A stretch of DNA of 44,653 nucleotides, taken from NCBI RefSeq assembly GCF_011038965.1, contig NZ_JAAKEB010000017.1, forward strand, positions 1 to 44,653, written 5' to 3'. The stretch is from Adlercreutzia sp. ZJ141 (GTDB lineage: Bacteria > Actinomycetota > Coriobacteriia > Coriobacteriales > Eggerthellaceae). The notes under the pieces were generated by a model. The model searched no databases. It was not told the origin of the DNA and was given only the letters and a program-made list of their open reading frames with translations. Below are positions 38,544-44,653 of the stretch, piece after piece; position 1 is the stretch's first letter, and every line of letters starts with the position of its first letter. The translations under genes and the position numbers were made by a program.

Positions 38544-39310
38544 AGACCCCTCCTAGCCCGCTTCTCCTCCGCGCGTAAGATACGGAAGAAGCGGGCATTA
38601 CCCACCACATACCTTTTCACGAGCCTTCGTGGTTCCTGAAACATACGGAAAAGCCATTCGAGTCGCGCCTTCTGCATCCATACTGGTGCGCGCGGGATAT
38701 TGCCCGACACTACATCAAAAGCTCCCCCTACACCCACGTAAGCCCCAGAAACCCCAAGCTCGCGGAAGCCTTCTATTAATTGTTCTTTCTTAGGACTCGT
38801 AATACCTACGAACACAATCGCCGGACGCAAGGCAGACACCTCGTCATACACTGAATCTAACTCGTCTTCTTTGAAGTAGCCATCACGGAGGCCGCAAACA
38901 TTAAGTTTCGGGTACTTCTCCCGCAATACGTCAACCGCCTTAGCCACAATCTCAGACTTGGCCCCCAGGAGATAAATGGGATACCCCGCCTTCTCAGCGA
39001 GAGCGCACAGCTCCCACATTAGATCAACTCCAGCTACACGCTCCGGTACGTCAACTCCAAGTCTTTCGGCAGCCATTACCATAGATGCACCGTCTGCGTT
39101 CACTACCTCACAGCGACGTACGCAGGCATCCATCCAAGGGTCGTCACGCATCTGTAATAGTTTGTCTGCGTTTACTCCCATAAGGTGCGCAAAGCATCCC
39201 TCACGCACTATACGATCACAAGCTTCAACGGTCTGAGCCATGGACCAAGGATCTATCGGCACACCAAGTACCTTGACTCGCTGCGGGAGATCGGAGTAAA
39301 GACCTGCCAT
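38540..39310 (-). CDS. WecG/TagA/CpsF family glycosyltransferase (GT26)
   Basis: 256 residues. Conserved blocks are V-N-A-D-K-L-L-Q-M, V-N-A-D-G-A-S-M-V, R-V-A-G-V-D-L-M, Y-L-L-G-A-K and V-G-I-T-S-P-K-K-E, then G-V-G-G-A-F-D-V-V-S-G and R-A-P-V-W-M-Q-K-A-R-L-E-W-L-F-R. The family transfers ManNAc or ManNAcA to GlcNAc-lipid; with WecB at the operon's end this fits a ManNAc-containing repeat unit. It abuts the priming transferase stop with no gap. Confidence 0.9.
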   Translation of the reverse strand: MAGLYSDLPQRVKVLGVPIDPWSMAQTVEACDRIVREGCFAHLMGVNADKLLQMRDDPWMDACVRRCEVVNADGASMVMAAERLGVDVPERVAGVDLMWELCALAEKAGYPIYLLGAKSEIVAKAVDVLREKYPKLNVCGLRDGYFKEDELDSVYDEVSALRPAIVFVGITSPKKEQLIEGFRELGVSGAYVGVGGAFDVVSGNIPRAPVWMQKARLEWLFRMFQEPRRLVKRYVVGNARFFRILRAEEKRARRGL

Positions 39311-40186
39311 CTATGCCGCCCCCTCTCCGGTGAGCATTGCGCGAATGGTACTGAAAATAAGATCCAAATCATGTCGCGTAGAACGTTTATCTATGTATCT
39401 AAGATCGAGTGTGACCATGTCATCAAAGCCAACATCGGAACGGCCCTTAACCTGCCAAGCACCTCCGCAACCGGGCTTCACGGTTAAGCGCTGTTTGGCT
39501 CGTACGTTGTATTGGACAACTTCATTGGGCAGCCCCGGGCGAGGACCGATGAGACTCATATCGCCCAAAAAGACGTTGACCAGTTGAGGGAGCTCGTCGA
39601 GGGAGTGTTTACGAATGAAGTGCCCAATGTTAGGGATGATACGGGGGTCATCCTTTATCTTAAACAGCGGGCCATCGGCCTCGTTCTTGTCTTGAAGATC
39701 GTCGAGCATCTGATCAGCGTTGGGCACCATGCTCCTGAACTTCCACATACGGAAGAGCTTGTAAGTGCCGTCTTTCCGCAGGCGCCCCACACGCAGTTGA
39801 CTATAAAAAGGACTCGCACCGGGCGACTTAATACAGATGACGGCGCACATCACGAGACCCGGCACCAACAGCACCAAAATGGCCGCGCCCGACGCCGCGA
39901 TATCGAAGGCACGTTTGACGGCGCGATAACCGTAACGCGACAGGTCGGGGCGGATACCGGAGTTCGTTGTCGCGAGTACAGAGGCAGCCTCAGCGTCAGT
40001 CATGTTGGCAGAGCATTCAACAGATACAGAAAGGGCGTCGGCCCGAAACAAACGCTCGGCCGATTCCTCGGCTGCTGCAAAACCCTCTGCAGGTTCCATG
40101 CAGAGAGCATCTGCTACTCCGTTGACCATGCTGCTTGCCAACCCTGCTTCCTTTCCTTCATCCTGAGCGCCCTCTTGAGCGCGCAA
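39311..40186 (-). CDS. Priming sugar-phosphate transferase (bacterial sugar transferase)
   Basis: 291 residues. A low-complexity N-terminal tail of about 85 residues precedes one transmembrane helix (A-A-S-G-A-A-I-L-V-L-L-V-P-G-L-V) and the catalytic bac_transf domain: Y-S-Q-L-R-V-G, K-F-R-S-M-V-P, then D-E-L-P-Q-L-V-N-V-F and S-L-I-G-P-R-P-G-L-P. It transfers a sugar phosphate to undecaprenyl phosphate and starts each repeat unit. It lacks the extra transmembrane helices of WbaP, so it is a short PglC/WcaJ-C-type enzyme. The unusual N-terminal tail may be unstructured or the start may be later. Confidence 0.9.
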   Translation of the reverse strand: MRAQEGAQDEGKEAGLASSMVNGVADALCMEPAEGFAAAEESAERLFRADALSVSVECSANMTDAEAASVLATTNSGIRPDLSRYGYRAVKRAFDIAASGAAILVLLVPGLVMCAVICIKSPGASPFYSQLRVGRLRKDGTYKLFRMWKFRSMVPNADQMLDDLQDKNEADGPLFKIKDDPRIIPNIGHFIRKHSLDELPQLVNVFLGDMSLIGPRPGLPNEVVQYNVRAKQRLTVKPGCGGAWQVKGRSDVGFDDMVTLDLRYIDKRSTRHDLDLIFSTIRAMLTGEGAA

Positions 40187-40209
40187 TAATCCCGGTTCGT
40201 TTCCCTACG

Positions 40210-40737
40210 TCATTGCCGCTTGGTAGTGCTCCGCTGGCAGGTGACGCGCAGACCCACTTGAGCCTCCACCTCTTGTCCGGCCACGCTCATGCGCACGTAG
40301 GCGCGCTTGCCTCGGTTCCTTACGCGGCGGATCAGGTTTTCGCGGCCGCAAAGCGGCCCGCTCGTCACCGTGATCGCACCGCCCGTGCCGACGTGTCCCT
40401 CCGAGAAACCGACGGTGCGGTGTCCTGGGCGCGTGAGTTCACCTAGAAGCGCGACCTCACCCGGCTTCATCTCCGCAGCGCTGGGGCCGTCTTGCAGCAG
40501 CTCGTCGATGCCGCGCGCGTGGCGCAGGGCCGCGCGTACCTCGCGCCTTCCAGGTGCCACGGCCACGAGCAATCCCGGAGCTAAGGGTTCCTGCGGCGGA
40601 TCCGAGCCTTCGCGCGGCAAGCCCACTTCGGCTCGCGGCACGAACAGCTCCTCAAGGCCGTCGGAAAGCGCACGCTTCTGCAAAAGGGTGAGCGCTTGCT
40701 CCTCACAGCCTGGTTTCACGTTGATCGCAAACCACAT
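40210..40737 (-). CDS. NusG-like specialised transcription factor, copy 2
   Basis: 175 residues. The start M-W-F-A-I-N-V-K-P-G-C-E-E-Q-A matches the NusG N-terminal (NGN) domain. R-P-G-H-R-T-V-G-F leads into a KOW-like end (I-T-V-T-S-G-P-L-C-G-R-E-N-L-I-R-R-V-R-N-R-G-K-R-A-Y). In LoaP, RfaH and UpxY relatives this architecture serves processive antitermination of long operons. It is the second gene of the operon, 9 bp after copy 1 and 23 bp before the priming transferase. It is much diverged from copy 1. The middle region is Arg/Pro/Glu-rich and atypical. Confidence 0.7.
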   Translation of the reverse strand: MWFAINVKPGCEEQALTLLQKRALSDGLEELFVPRAEVGLPREGSDPPQEPLAPGLLVAVAPGRREVRAALRHARGIDELLQDGPSAAEMKPGEVALLGELTRPGHRTVGFSEGHVGTGGAITVTSGPLCGRENLIRRVRNRGKRAYVRMSVAGQEVEAQVGLRVTCQRSTTKRQ

Positions 40738-40746
40738 GAGCGCCCC

Positions 40747-41322
40747 CTAGCTCTTGAACGGCACGTCCATGGGCACACACTCGGCAAACCCTCCGTCCAC
40801 ATCTACGAAGCAGAAGCGCTTGTGGCGGTTCACCTTGACCACACGATCCTCCTGGCCGACAAGCGGGCCCGATTGCACATGCAGCACGCCGTCCTCAATG
40901 ACGGCGGTGCTCGTGCGGATGACACGCTCTGTGTCGAGAACGCCCTCGTACCACTCCTGCGCGGCTGCGGAGAGCGGCGCGAAGTGCTTACCGGCGTCGG
41001 CCTTCGCTATGCGCGCAGGGAAGGAGAGCTTGGCAAGCTCCTTGTCTAAGGTGAGCACGTCCTTCGTCACGACGAAGAAGTACTCGTGATACATCGGAAC
41101 CGGGTAGAGGCTCCATGTACCGTGGTATTTGCGCCAGCGCTCTTTGCGCATCACGAATGCGTCCTCCAGCAGGTCAGGAGGCATGAGCTTGCGCACCTTC
41201 TCGCAGGTGGCCTGCTCGCACCCAGGGGCGTGGACCACATACCAGCGTCTGGTGCCGCGAGGCGTGCGTCTGCCAACCGGCATTCCTCCGAGAGTCAGCG
41301 TTTCCGCAGGTTGTTTGGTCAT
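40747..41322 (-). CDS. NusG-like specialised transcription factor, copy 1 (operon head)
   Basis: 191 residues. R-R-W-Y-V-V-H-A-P-G-C-E-Q-A-T is the NGN domain start, with Y-P-V-P-M-Y-H-E-Y-F-F-V typical of the aromatic strand. The C-terminus has a KOW motif (G-P-L-V-G-Q-E-D-R-V-V-K-V-N-R-H-K-R). It is the first gene after the switch region, as expected of an antitermination factor that loads at its own leader. AAGGGGGG precedes the ATG at 41322; a GTG at 41328 is also in frame. The leader to 41422 contains no strong terminator I can identify. Confidence 0.75.
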   Translation of the reverse strand: MTKQPAETLTLGGMPVGRRTPRGTRRWYVVHAPGCEQATCEKVRKLMPPDLLEDAFVMRKERWRKYHGTWSLYPVPMYHEYFFVVTKDVLTLDKELAKLSFPARIAKADAGKHFAPLSAAAQEWYEGVLDTERVIRTSTAVIEDGVLHVQSGPLVGQEDRVVKVNRHKRFCFVDVDGGFAECVPMDVPFKS

Positions 41323-41412
41323 ATCCACCCCCCTTGCCTACTTTTGGTCAAGACAAGACGCGACCGCGGCCTGTTAAAGGCGGCGATCTGCGCCTCTTGC
41401 CGGTGAGGGTGT

Positions 41413-41568
41413 TGGAAAAGTACACTTAAAAATTAGGGGTACCAGTAAACGAAAAACGGTAATGAAAACCGTGTGAACAGGGTAAACATTTCAAGAGACG
41501 TGTATAATCCGCCAAAAGACGTGTATAATTCACGACATTGTCGGTGAGTGAAAAGGTGTACTTTTTCA
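41413..41568. promoter_or_regulatory. Candidate invertible promoter segment
   Basis: TGGAAAAGTACAC at 41413-41425 and its inverted counterpart (TGAAAAAGTACAC on the minus strand, 41556-41568) match at 12 of 13 positions. Both centre on AC/GT (41422-41423; 41558-41559). The right site extends to a 20-bp dyad (41549-41568). Between them AGACGTGTATAAT occurs twice, 21 bp apart, with TATAAT at 41503-41508 and 41524-41529. In this orientation the boxes face right, away from the polysaccharide operon. After inversion they would lie near 41473 and 41452, facing the operon. A serine recombinase gene lies 80 bp to the right. A hairpin CAGACGTT/AACGTGGTCTG follows the right site. No -35 box is clear. 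See findings. Confidence 0.55.
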
Positions 41569-41648
41569 GACGTTGAAAACGTGGTCTGAACAGGTCTTAT
41601 TCAATTGTTTCTAAGGATTTGTTTTTCAGCGGCGGTTGTCATGTGCCG

Positions 41649-42266
41649 CTAGCTTTCGGCCTTATCCTTGCGCTCTTCGCGCAGCCACTTGTCAAACGTG
41701 CTCAGGCTCACCTTCAGTCTCCCGGCCGCCTCAGCACGTGTGATGTGCCCCTCCAAGTATGCCTGCCTTGTCGCCTTATAGCTCGTAGGCTTCTTCTTGC
41801 TCGGACGCCCGAACCGCACGCCGCGCGCCTTCGCCGAAGCAATTCCTTCAGCCTGGCGCTGGCGAATGTTTTCGCGCTCCATCTGCGCGACGTAGCTCAA
41901 AAGCTGTAGCACGATATCAGCGATGAACACGCCCGTGACGTTTTCCTTGGACTCCCGGGTGTCAAGCAGTGGCATGTCGAGCACCACGATCGCGCATCCC
42001 ATGTGCTTTGTGATGTTTCTCCACTCATCTATGATCTCGTCGTAGTTGCGCCCCAACCGGTCGATGCTTTTGACGACCATCACGTCACCCGGCTCCATCA
42101 CATCCATGAGACGCTTATACTCTGGCCGCTCGAAGTCCTTGCCGCTTGCCTTGTCTGCGAACACGTTTGACTTATCAATCGGGAAGGCCAGAAGAGCATC
42201 GAGCTGCCTGTCTAGGTTTTGGTCTTTGGAGGATACGCGGGCGTACCCGTAGGTTGCGTTTGACAT
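41649..42266 (-). CDS. Serine recombinase (resolvase/invertase family)
   Basis: 205 residues. The catalytic domain begins Y-G-Y-A-R-V-S-S-K-D-Q-N-L with Ser12 as the nucleophile. The other conserved residues are R in L-D-R-Q-L, D-R-L-G-R-N-Y-D-E and the E-helix M-E-R-E-N-I-R-Q-R-Q-A-E-G-I. The DNA-binding tail has A-E-A-A-G-R-L-K-V-S-L-S-T-F-D-K-W. Size is that of small invertases and resolvases such as Hin, Gin or Mpi. GAAGGAGG precedes the ATG at 42266; the frame is open 24 bp upstream without improvement. It sits between the sortase gene and the switch region, with no transposase partner, so a local DNA inversion role is plausible. Confidence 0.9.
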   Translation of the reverse strand: MSNATYGYARVSSKDQNLDRQLDALLAFPIDKSNVFADKASGKDFERPEYKRLMDVMEPGDVMVVKSIDRLGRNYDEIIDEWRNITKHMGCAIVVLDMPLLDTRESKENVTGVFIADIVLQLLSYVAQMERENIRQRQAEGIASAKARGVRFGRPSKKKPTSYKATRQAYLEGHITRAEAAGRLKVSLSTFDKWLREERKDKAES

Positions 42267-42375
42267 GGATGCCTCCTTCATATGTCGCATCGCGATCGCA
42301 GAAAGCGATACTCAGCACCACATGGGGCGCACGGGGTGCTTGGCTCGCCTCGTGCGGTGCTGTCGTATCTCTTAA

Positions 42376-43137
42376 TTAAGCAGGTTGAGATGTGGATGCG
42401 TACACGACGGTGCGATAATTTCCCGTCTGATCGCTGCAGGTCGCAAAGGCCCAGACCACATCACTTGTGCTCACACCCCCGTCGAGCACCAGATCGCTTC
42501 GGGTTATGGCACCTTCGACGTATGCGACGCGATCCTCATCTGTGGCGAAGCTCGTGCGCAGCATCTCTTGGCGTGCGTCGACCACGTCAACTGCCCTGAC
42601 CTTGAGCTCATAGCATCCGCCATCTGTGCGTGTGTGCACGTAGATGACCTCGTGCTGCCGCGCGTATGTCTCGTCGATAAAGTTTGCGAAGTCGGCAAAG
42701 ACCGTGCCGTCGCTTAAGTTGTGACCGTAGACCATGGCGAATGGGGAGTCCACCGTGCACTCGCAGTCGATATACGGGGTGCCGTATGCACCCTGCCCTA
42801 ATGCGTCCTCGTAGAGGTATCTGTTCGGGCAGTCCGGTGTCGCCTGCGCTATGGGCTCATCGATGGTTGTCCCAGGCACCTCCACCCATGCGACGATTGA
42901 CTCTGGAAGCGCATCCCAGTCGATTGGGCAGGGCTGCTCGCCCCCAGGTTCGGTTCCTGCTTCTACGTCGGGCTGCCTTGCGGGCGCGGGACTGGCGTCA
43001 GGTGGGAGCGTTTGCCAGAGTGCGAAGGCGAGAAGACACGCCACCGCGACACTCAAGAAAAAGCGCGCGACGATGCCGTGGAGGCGGGAAAAACACCCGC
43101 CTCCACACTTAGCGCTGCGTGTGCGCCTACTTCTCAT
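42376..43137 (-). CDS. Sortase (class B-like)
   Basis: About 253 residues. An N-terminal transmembrane helix (F-F-L-S-V-A-V-A-C-L-L-A-F-A) anchors the enzyme outside. The catalytic residues are visible: His in M-V-Y-G-H-N-L, Cys in A-T-C-S-D-Q, and Arg in Y-R-T-V-V-Y-A. The TC-S...RTVVYA context is that of class B sortases. It cleaves an LPXTG-like signal and joins the substrate to the cell wall or a pilus. The upstream neighbour is a VaFE protein with a Y-P-K-T-G signal, so they form a substrate-enzyme pair. The ATG at 43137 overlaps the VaFE gene's end, giving translational coupling. Confidence 0.85.
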   Translation of the reverse strand: MRSRRTRSAKCGGGCFSRLHGIVARFFLSVAVACLLAFALWQTLPPDASPAPARQPDVEAGTEPGGEQPCPIDWDALPESIVAWVEVPGTTIDEPIAQATPDCPNRYLYEDALGQGAYGTPYIDCECTVDSPFAMVYGHNLSDGTVFADFANFIDETYARQHEVIYVHTRTDGGCYELKVRAVDVVDARQEMLRTSFATDEDRVAYVEGAITRSDLVLDGGVSTSDVVWAFATCSDQTGNYRTVVYASTSQPA

Positions 43138-44653
43138 CGGAGGGTTCCGCTTCGCTGCGCTCACGTCGCCTTAGGAACGCGCTTGTGCCCCCTGCTAAGC
43201 TAAACGCAACAAGTGCGCATGCGCTTGCCCCGACGGCGCACGCTGTGACGACGGCGCCGGTCTTGGGATATCCCTTGCCGGAAGCCTCAGGCTCAGGCGT
43301 TTGCCCAGGTACGGGTTCTGGCTCAGGCGTGGGCTCATCGGACACGATGTTTACCGTCTGGGCCTCATCATTAATATCTGCATGGGTTGCAACCTCAATG
43401 CCATCCTTTACGAGCGTTTCGAATACAACGGCGGTCTTTTCCTCAAGTCCCGTGGCGTCGAACTCGAAAGTGACCTCGACTTCGCCGTCGGGCTGCTCGG
43501 GCGTGAACACGGAAGACGCTGTGATTTCTTTGCCCTGGGCGTCCTTTAGCGGCTCGCCTGTGGCCTTGTCCATAAGGGTGCCGGTTACGACGTACTCCTT
43601 GCCGACGGCGAGGTTTTCGTAAGACACTGTGTCTACGATTTTGGCCTTGTCATTGGCGATCACGTTCTTGTCGCCGTCAGCGCCGTCTGCTGCTGTCGTG
43701 TGGATGGACGGAAAGCTCACTGTCTGACCTTCGTCGTTGATGTCTTCGTGTGTGGCGATGATGCTCTCATCCTTGTCGGTGAGCTTCTCGAAGAAGACAA
43801 CCGACGTGCCCGCAAGCTTGGTCGTGTCGATGTCGACCGTGACGTCCACGGTTCCGTCAGGAGTATTCGGTGTGAACACGGTAGTACCCACCTTCGGAAG
43901 CCCGTCATCGCCTGTAAGAGCAGTGTTTGTAGACTTGTCCATGAGGGTGGTAAAGATGCGGTACTCATGTCCGGGGGTAAGGCCTGTATAGGCAACAGTG
44001 TCGATGAGCTTGCCGTCTTTCGTGGCGGCTCCTTCGCTTGTATTCGTGATGCCGTCACGTGCCTGGGTAGCGATGTCAACGATGGCGACCGTCTGGTCAA
44101 CGTCGTCAATGTCGGCGTGCACCATATACTCGGCGTCTTCGAAGAGCATGGTCTCAAACGCCACGAGCGACTTACCCGCAAGGCTTGTGCCTGCGAACGT
44201 GAAGGTCACCTCGACCGTTCCGCAGGATTCTTCTGCGGTGAAGGTGGTAGAAGCGGTGATCTCGTTGCCCTCATCGTCAAGTGCGGGCGCACCGGTGGCC
44301 TTGTCCATGAGTGTGCCTGATGCCGTGTAGACGTTACCCGGAATAAGACCGGTGTATTCGATTGTGTCTACAATGGCAAGCTCATCCCGCGCTTGGCCCT
44401 CGTGGGTACCCGACTCTGCATCTGTTGCCGTGGTCTTCATGGTCTTTGGTGTGTTCTCAAGCTCAAACACATGGGTCTGAGCCATAGACTCTGTCTCATC
44501 CCACTCGATCATGCCTTGGTCGTTTACCGTAAAGTCGATGACACGAGCGCTTCCTTCCTCGTCAAGGTCGGTGATGGCATAACCTTCGGGTGCCTCAACC
44601 TCTTGGATGTGATAGCTTCCGTGCTTGGCATAGGCAAGCGATATCATGCCCTC
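43127..44653 (-). CDS. VaFE-repeat cell-wall anchored surface protein (partial, 5' end outside window)
   Basis: 508 residues are visible; the gene continues past the right edge. From the edge: a SpaA/Cna-B-like end (Y-H-I-Q-E-V-E-A-P-E-G-Y), then three VaFE repeats of about 105 residues. Each contains G-x-x-Y-x-x-x-T-L-M-D-K followed by V-A-F-E, V-V-F-F-E or V-V-F-E, and closes with a D-I-N-D/D-I-D-D...Q-T-V. These are Thr-Gln ester-bond (intramolecular cross-link) adhesin domains. A Pro/Glu linker, G-Y-P-K-T-G sorting signal, hydrophobic helix and Arg-rich tail close the protein. It is a pilin or adhesin for mucus or host contact, cross-linked by the sortase downstream. Confidence 0.9.
   Translation of the reverse strand, partial: EGMISLAYAKHGSYHIQEVEAPEGYAITDLDEEGSARVIDFTVNDQGMIEWDETESMAQTHVFELENTPKTMKTTATDAESGTHEGQARDELAIVDTIEYTGLIPGNVYTASGTLMDKATGAPALDDEGNEITASTTFTAEESCGTVEVTFTFAGTSLAGKSLVAFETMLFEDAEYMVHADIDDVDQTVAIVDIATQARDGITNTSEGAATKDGKLIDTVAYTGLTPGHEYRIFTTLMDKSTNTALTGDDGLPKVGTTVFTPNTPDGTVDVTVDIDTTKLAGTSVVFFEKLTDKDESIIATHEDINDEGQTVSFPSIHTTAADGADGDKNVIANDKAKIVDTVSYENLAVGKEYVVTGTLMDKATGEPLKDAQGKEITASSVFTPEQPDGEVEVTFEFDATGLEEKTAVVFETLVKDGIEVATHADINDEAQTVNIVSDEPTPEPEPVPGQTPEPEASGKGYPKTGAVVTACAVGASACALVAFSLAGGTSAFLRRRERSEAEPSDEK

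Noticed and set aside
41503-41529. TATAAT boxes as the direct promoter of the polysaccharide operon
   Set aside because: They are on the plus strand while the operon is on the minus strand; in the given orientation they cannot drive it. This led to the inversion hypothesis.
41567-41588. Hairpin as a Rho-independent terminator of the recombinase gene
   Set aside because: There is a 3-nt bulge and no T-run on the minus strand; it is mentioned only as part of the switch region.

Overview
The window looks like chromosome of a Gram-positive gut actinomycete of the Coriobacteriia, most likely an Eggerthellaceae relative. I infer this from gene content: a lipoprotein-rich proteome, a LuxR-tail fragment of the type abundant in that family, an aldo/keto reductase with a ferredoxin tail, and a VaFE-repeat cell-wall protein with its own sortase. 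No marker gene or database search supports it. Base composition changes along the window. The first 5 kb and 34.9-38.5 kb are relatively AT-rich and 16.4-23 kb is clearly GC-rich, so the window is a mosaic.

Layout. (1) 0-5.6 kb is an accessory patch: two divergent small XRE regulators, a lipoprotein, a compact cassette with two DUF4230 membrane-anchored proteins and a 407-aa unrecognised protein, and a decayed YhcG/LuxR chimera. (2) 5.7-10.4 kb is ordinary metabolism: an AlkA-type glycosylase, and a LysR-centred group with an aldo/keto reductase, a hexapeptide acetyltransferase and a carboxymuconolactone decarboxylase-cupin fusion. (3) At 10.49 kb the 5' half of a tRNA-Gly(CCC) breaks off in the anticodon stem. 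From there to about 24.5 kb the DNA reads as a mobilisable element with cargo: ParA, ParB, a replication initiator with internal iteron-like repeats, a Fic enzyme, a truncated ATP-binding regulator, two paralogous 'MGNRAVIT' proteins, an XRE repressor, a YraN-like protein lacking its active-site residues, a probable oriT, MobC, relaxase, a lipoprotein and an ORF6N/PLD-like protein. (4) 24,545-27,173 is a complete IS21-family element with a 5-bp target duplication. (5) 27.5-41.3 kb is a 14-gene minus-strand exopolysaccharide operon. It opens with two NusG-like genes and contains a priming sugar transferase, WecG/TagA, two further glycosyltransferases, a Wzy-like polymerase, a Wzx flippase, a pyruvyl transferase with an Fe-S partner, decoration enzymes and WecB. 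(6) 41.3-42.3 kb holds a non-coding switch region and a serine recombinase. (7) 42.4 kb to the end is a sortase and a VaFE/LPXTG-type surface protein.

The most interesting signal is at 41,413-41,568. A 13-bp inverted repeat (12/13 matches, each copy centred on an AC/GT dinucleotide) brackets about 135 bp that carry two tandem TATAAT boxes 21 bp apart. It lies between a serine recombinase gene and the NusG-headed polysaccharide operon. In the sequenced orientation the boxes point away from the operon; inversion would turn them toward it. This is the layout expected of an invertible capsule promoter coupled to dedicated antiterminators. It parallels the Bacteroides capsule loci (serine invertase Mpi, invertible promoters, UpxY antiterminators) but sits in an actinobacterial background. 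The call is inference from sequence.

Other points of note are an exact 33-bp copy of the IS21 terminus embedded in frame in the truncated regulator at 15.8 kb, the inactive-looking YraN homologue on the element, three cargo genes sharing one translation-initiation sequence, nested inverted repeats that define a probable oriT, and two small ORFs (2179-2277 minus; 2373-2552 with a TTG start) that are easy to miss.
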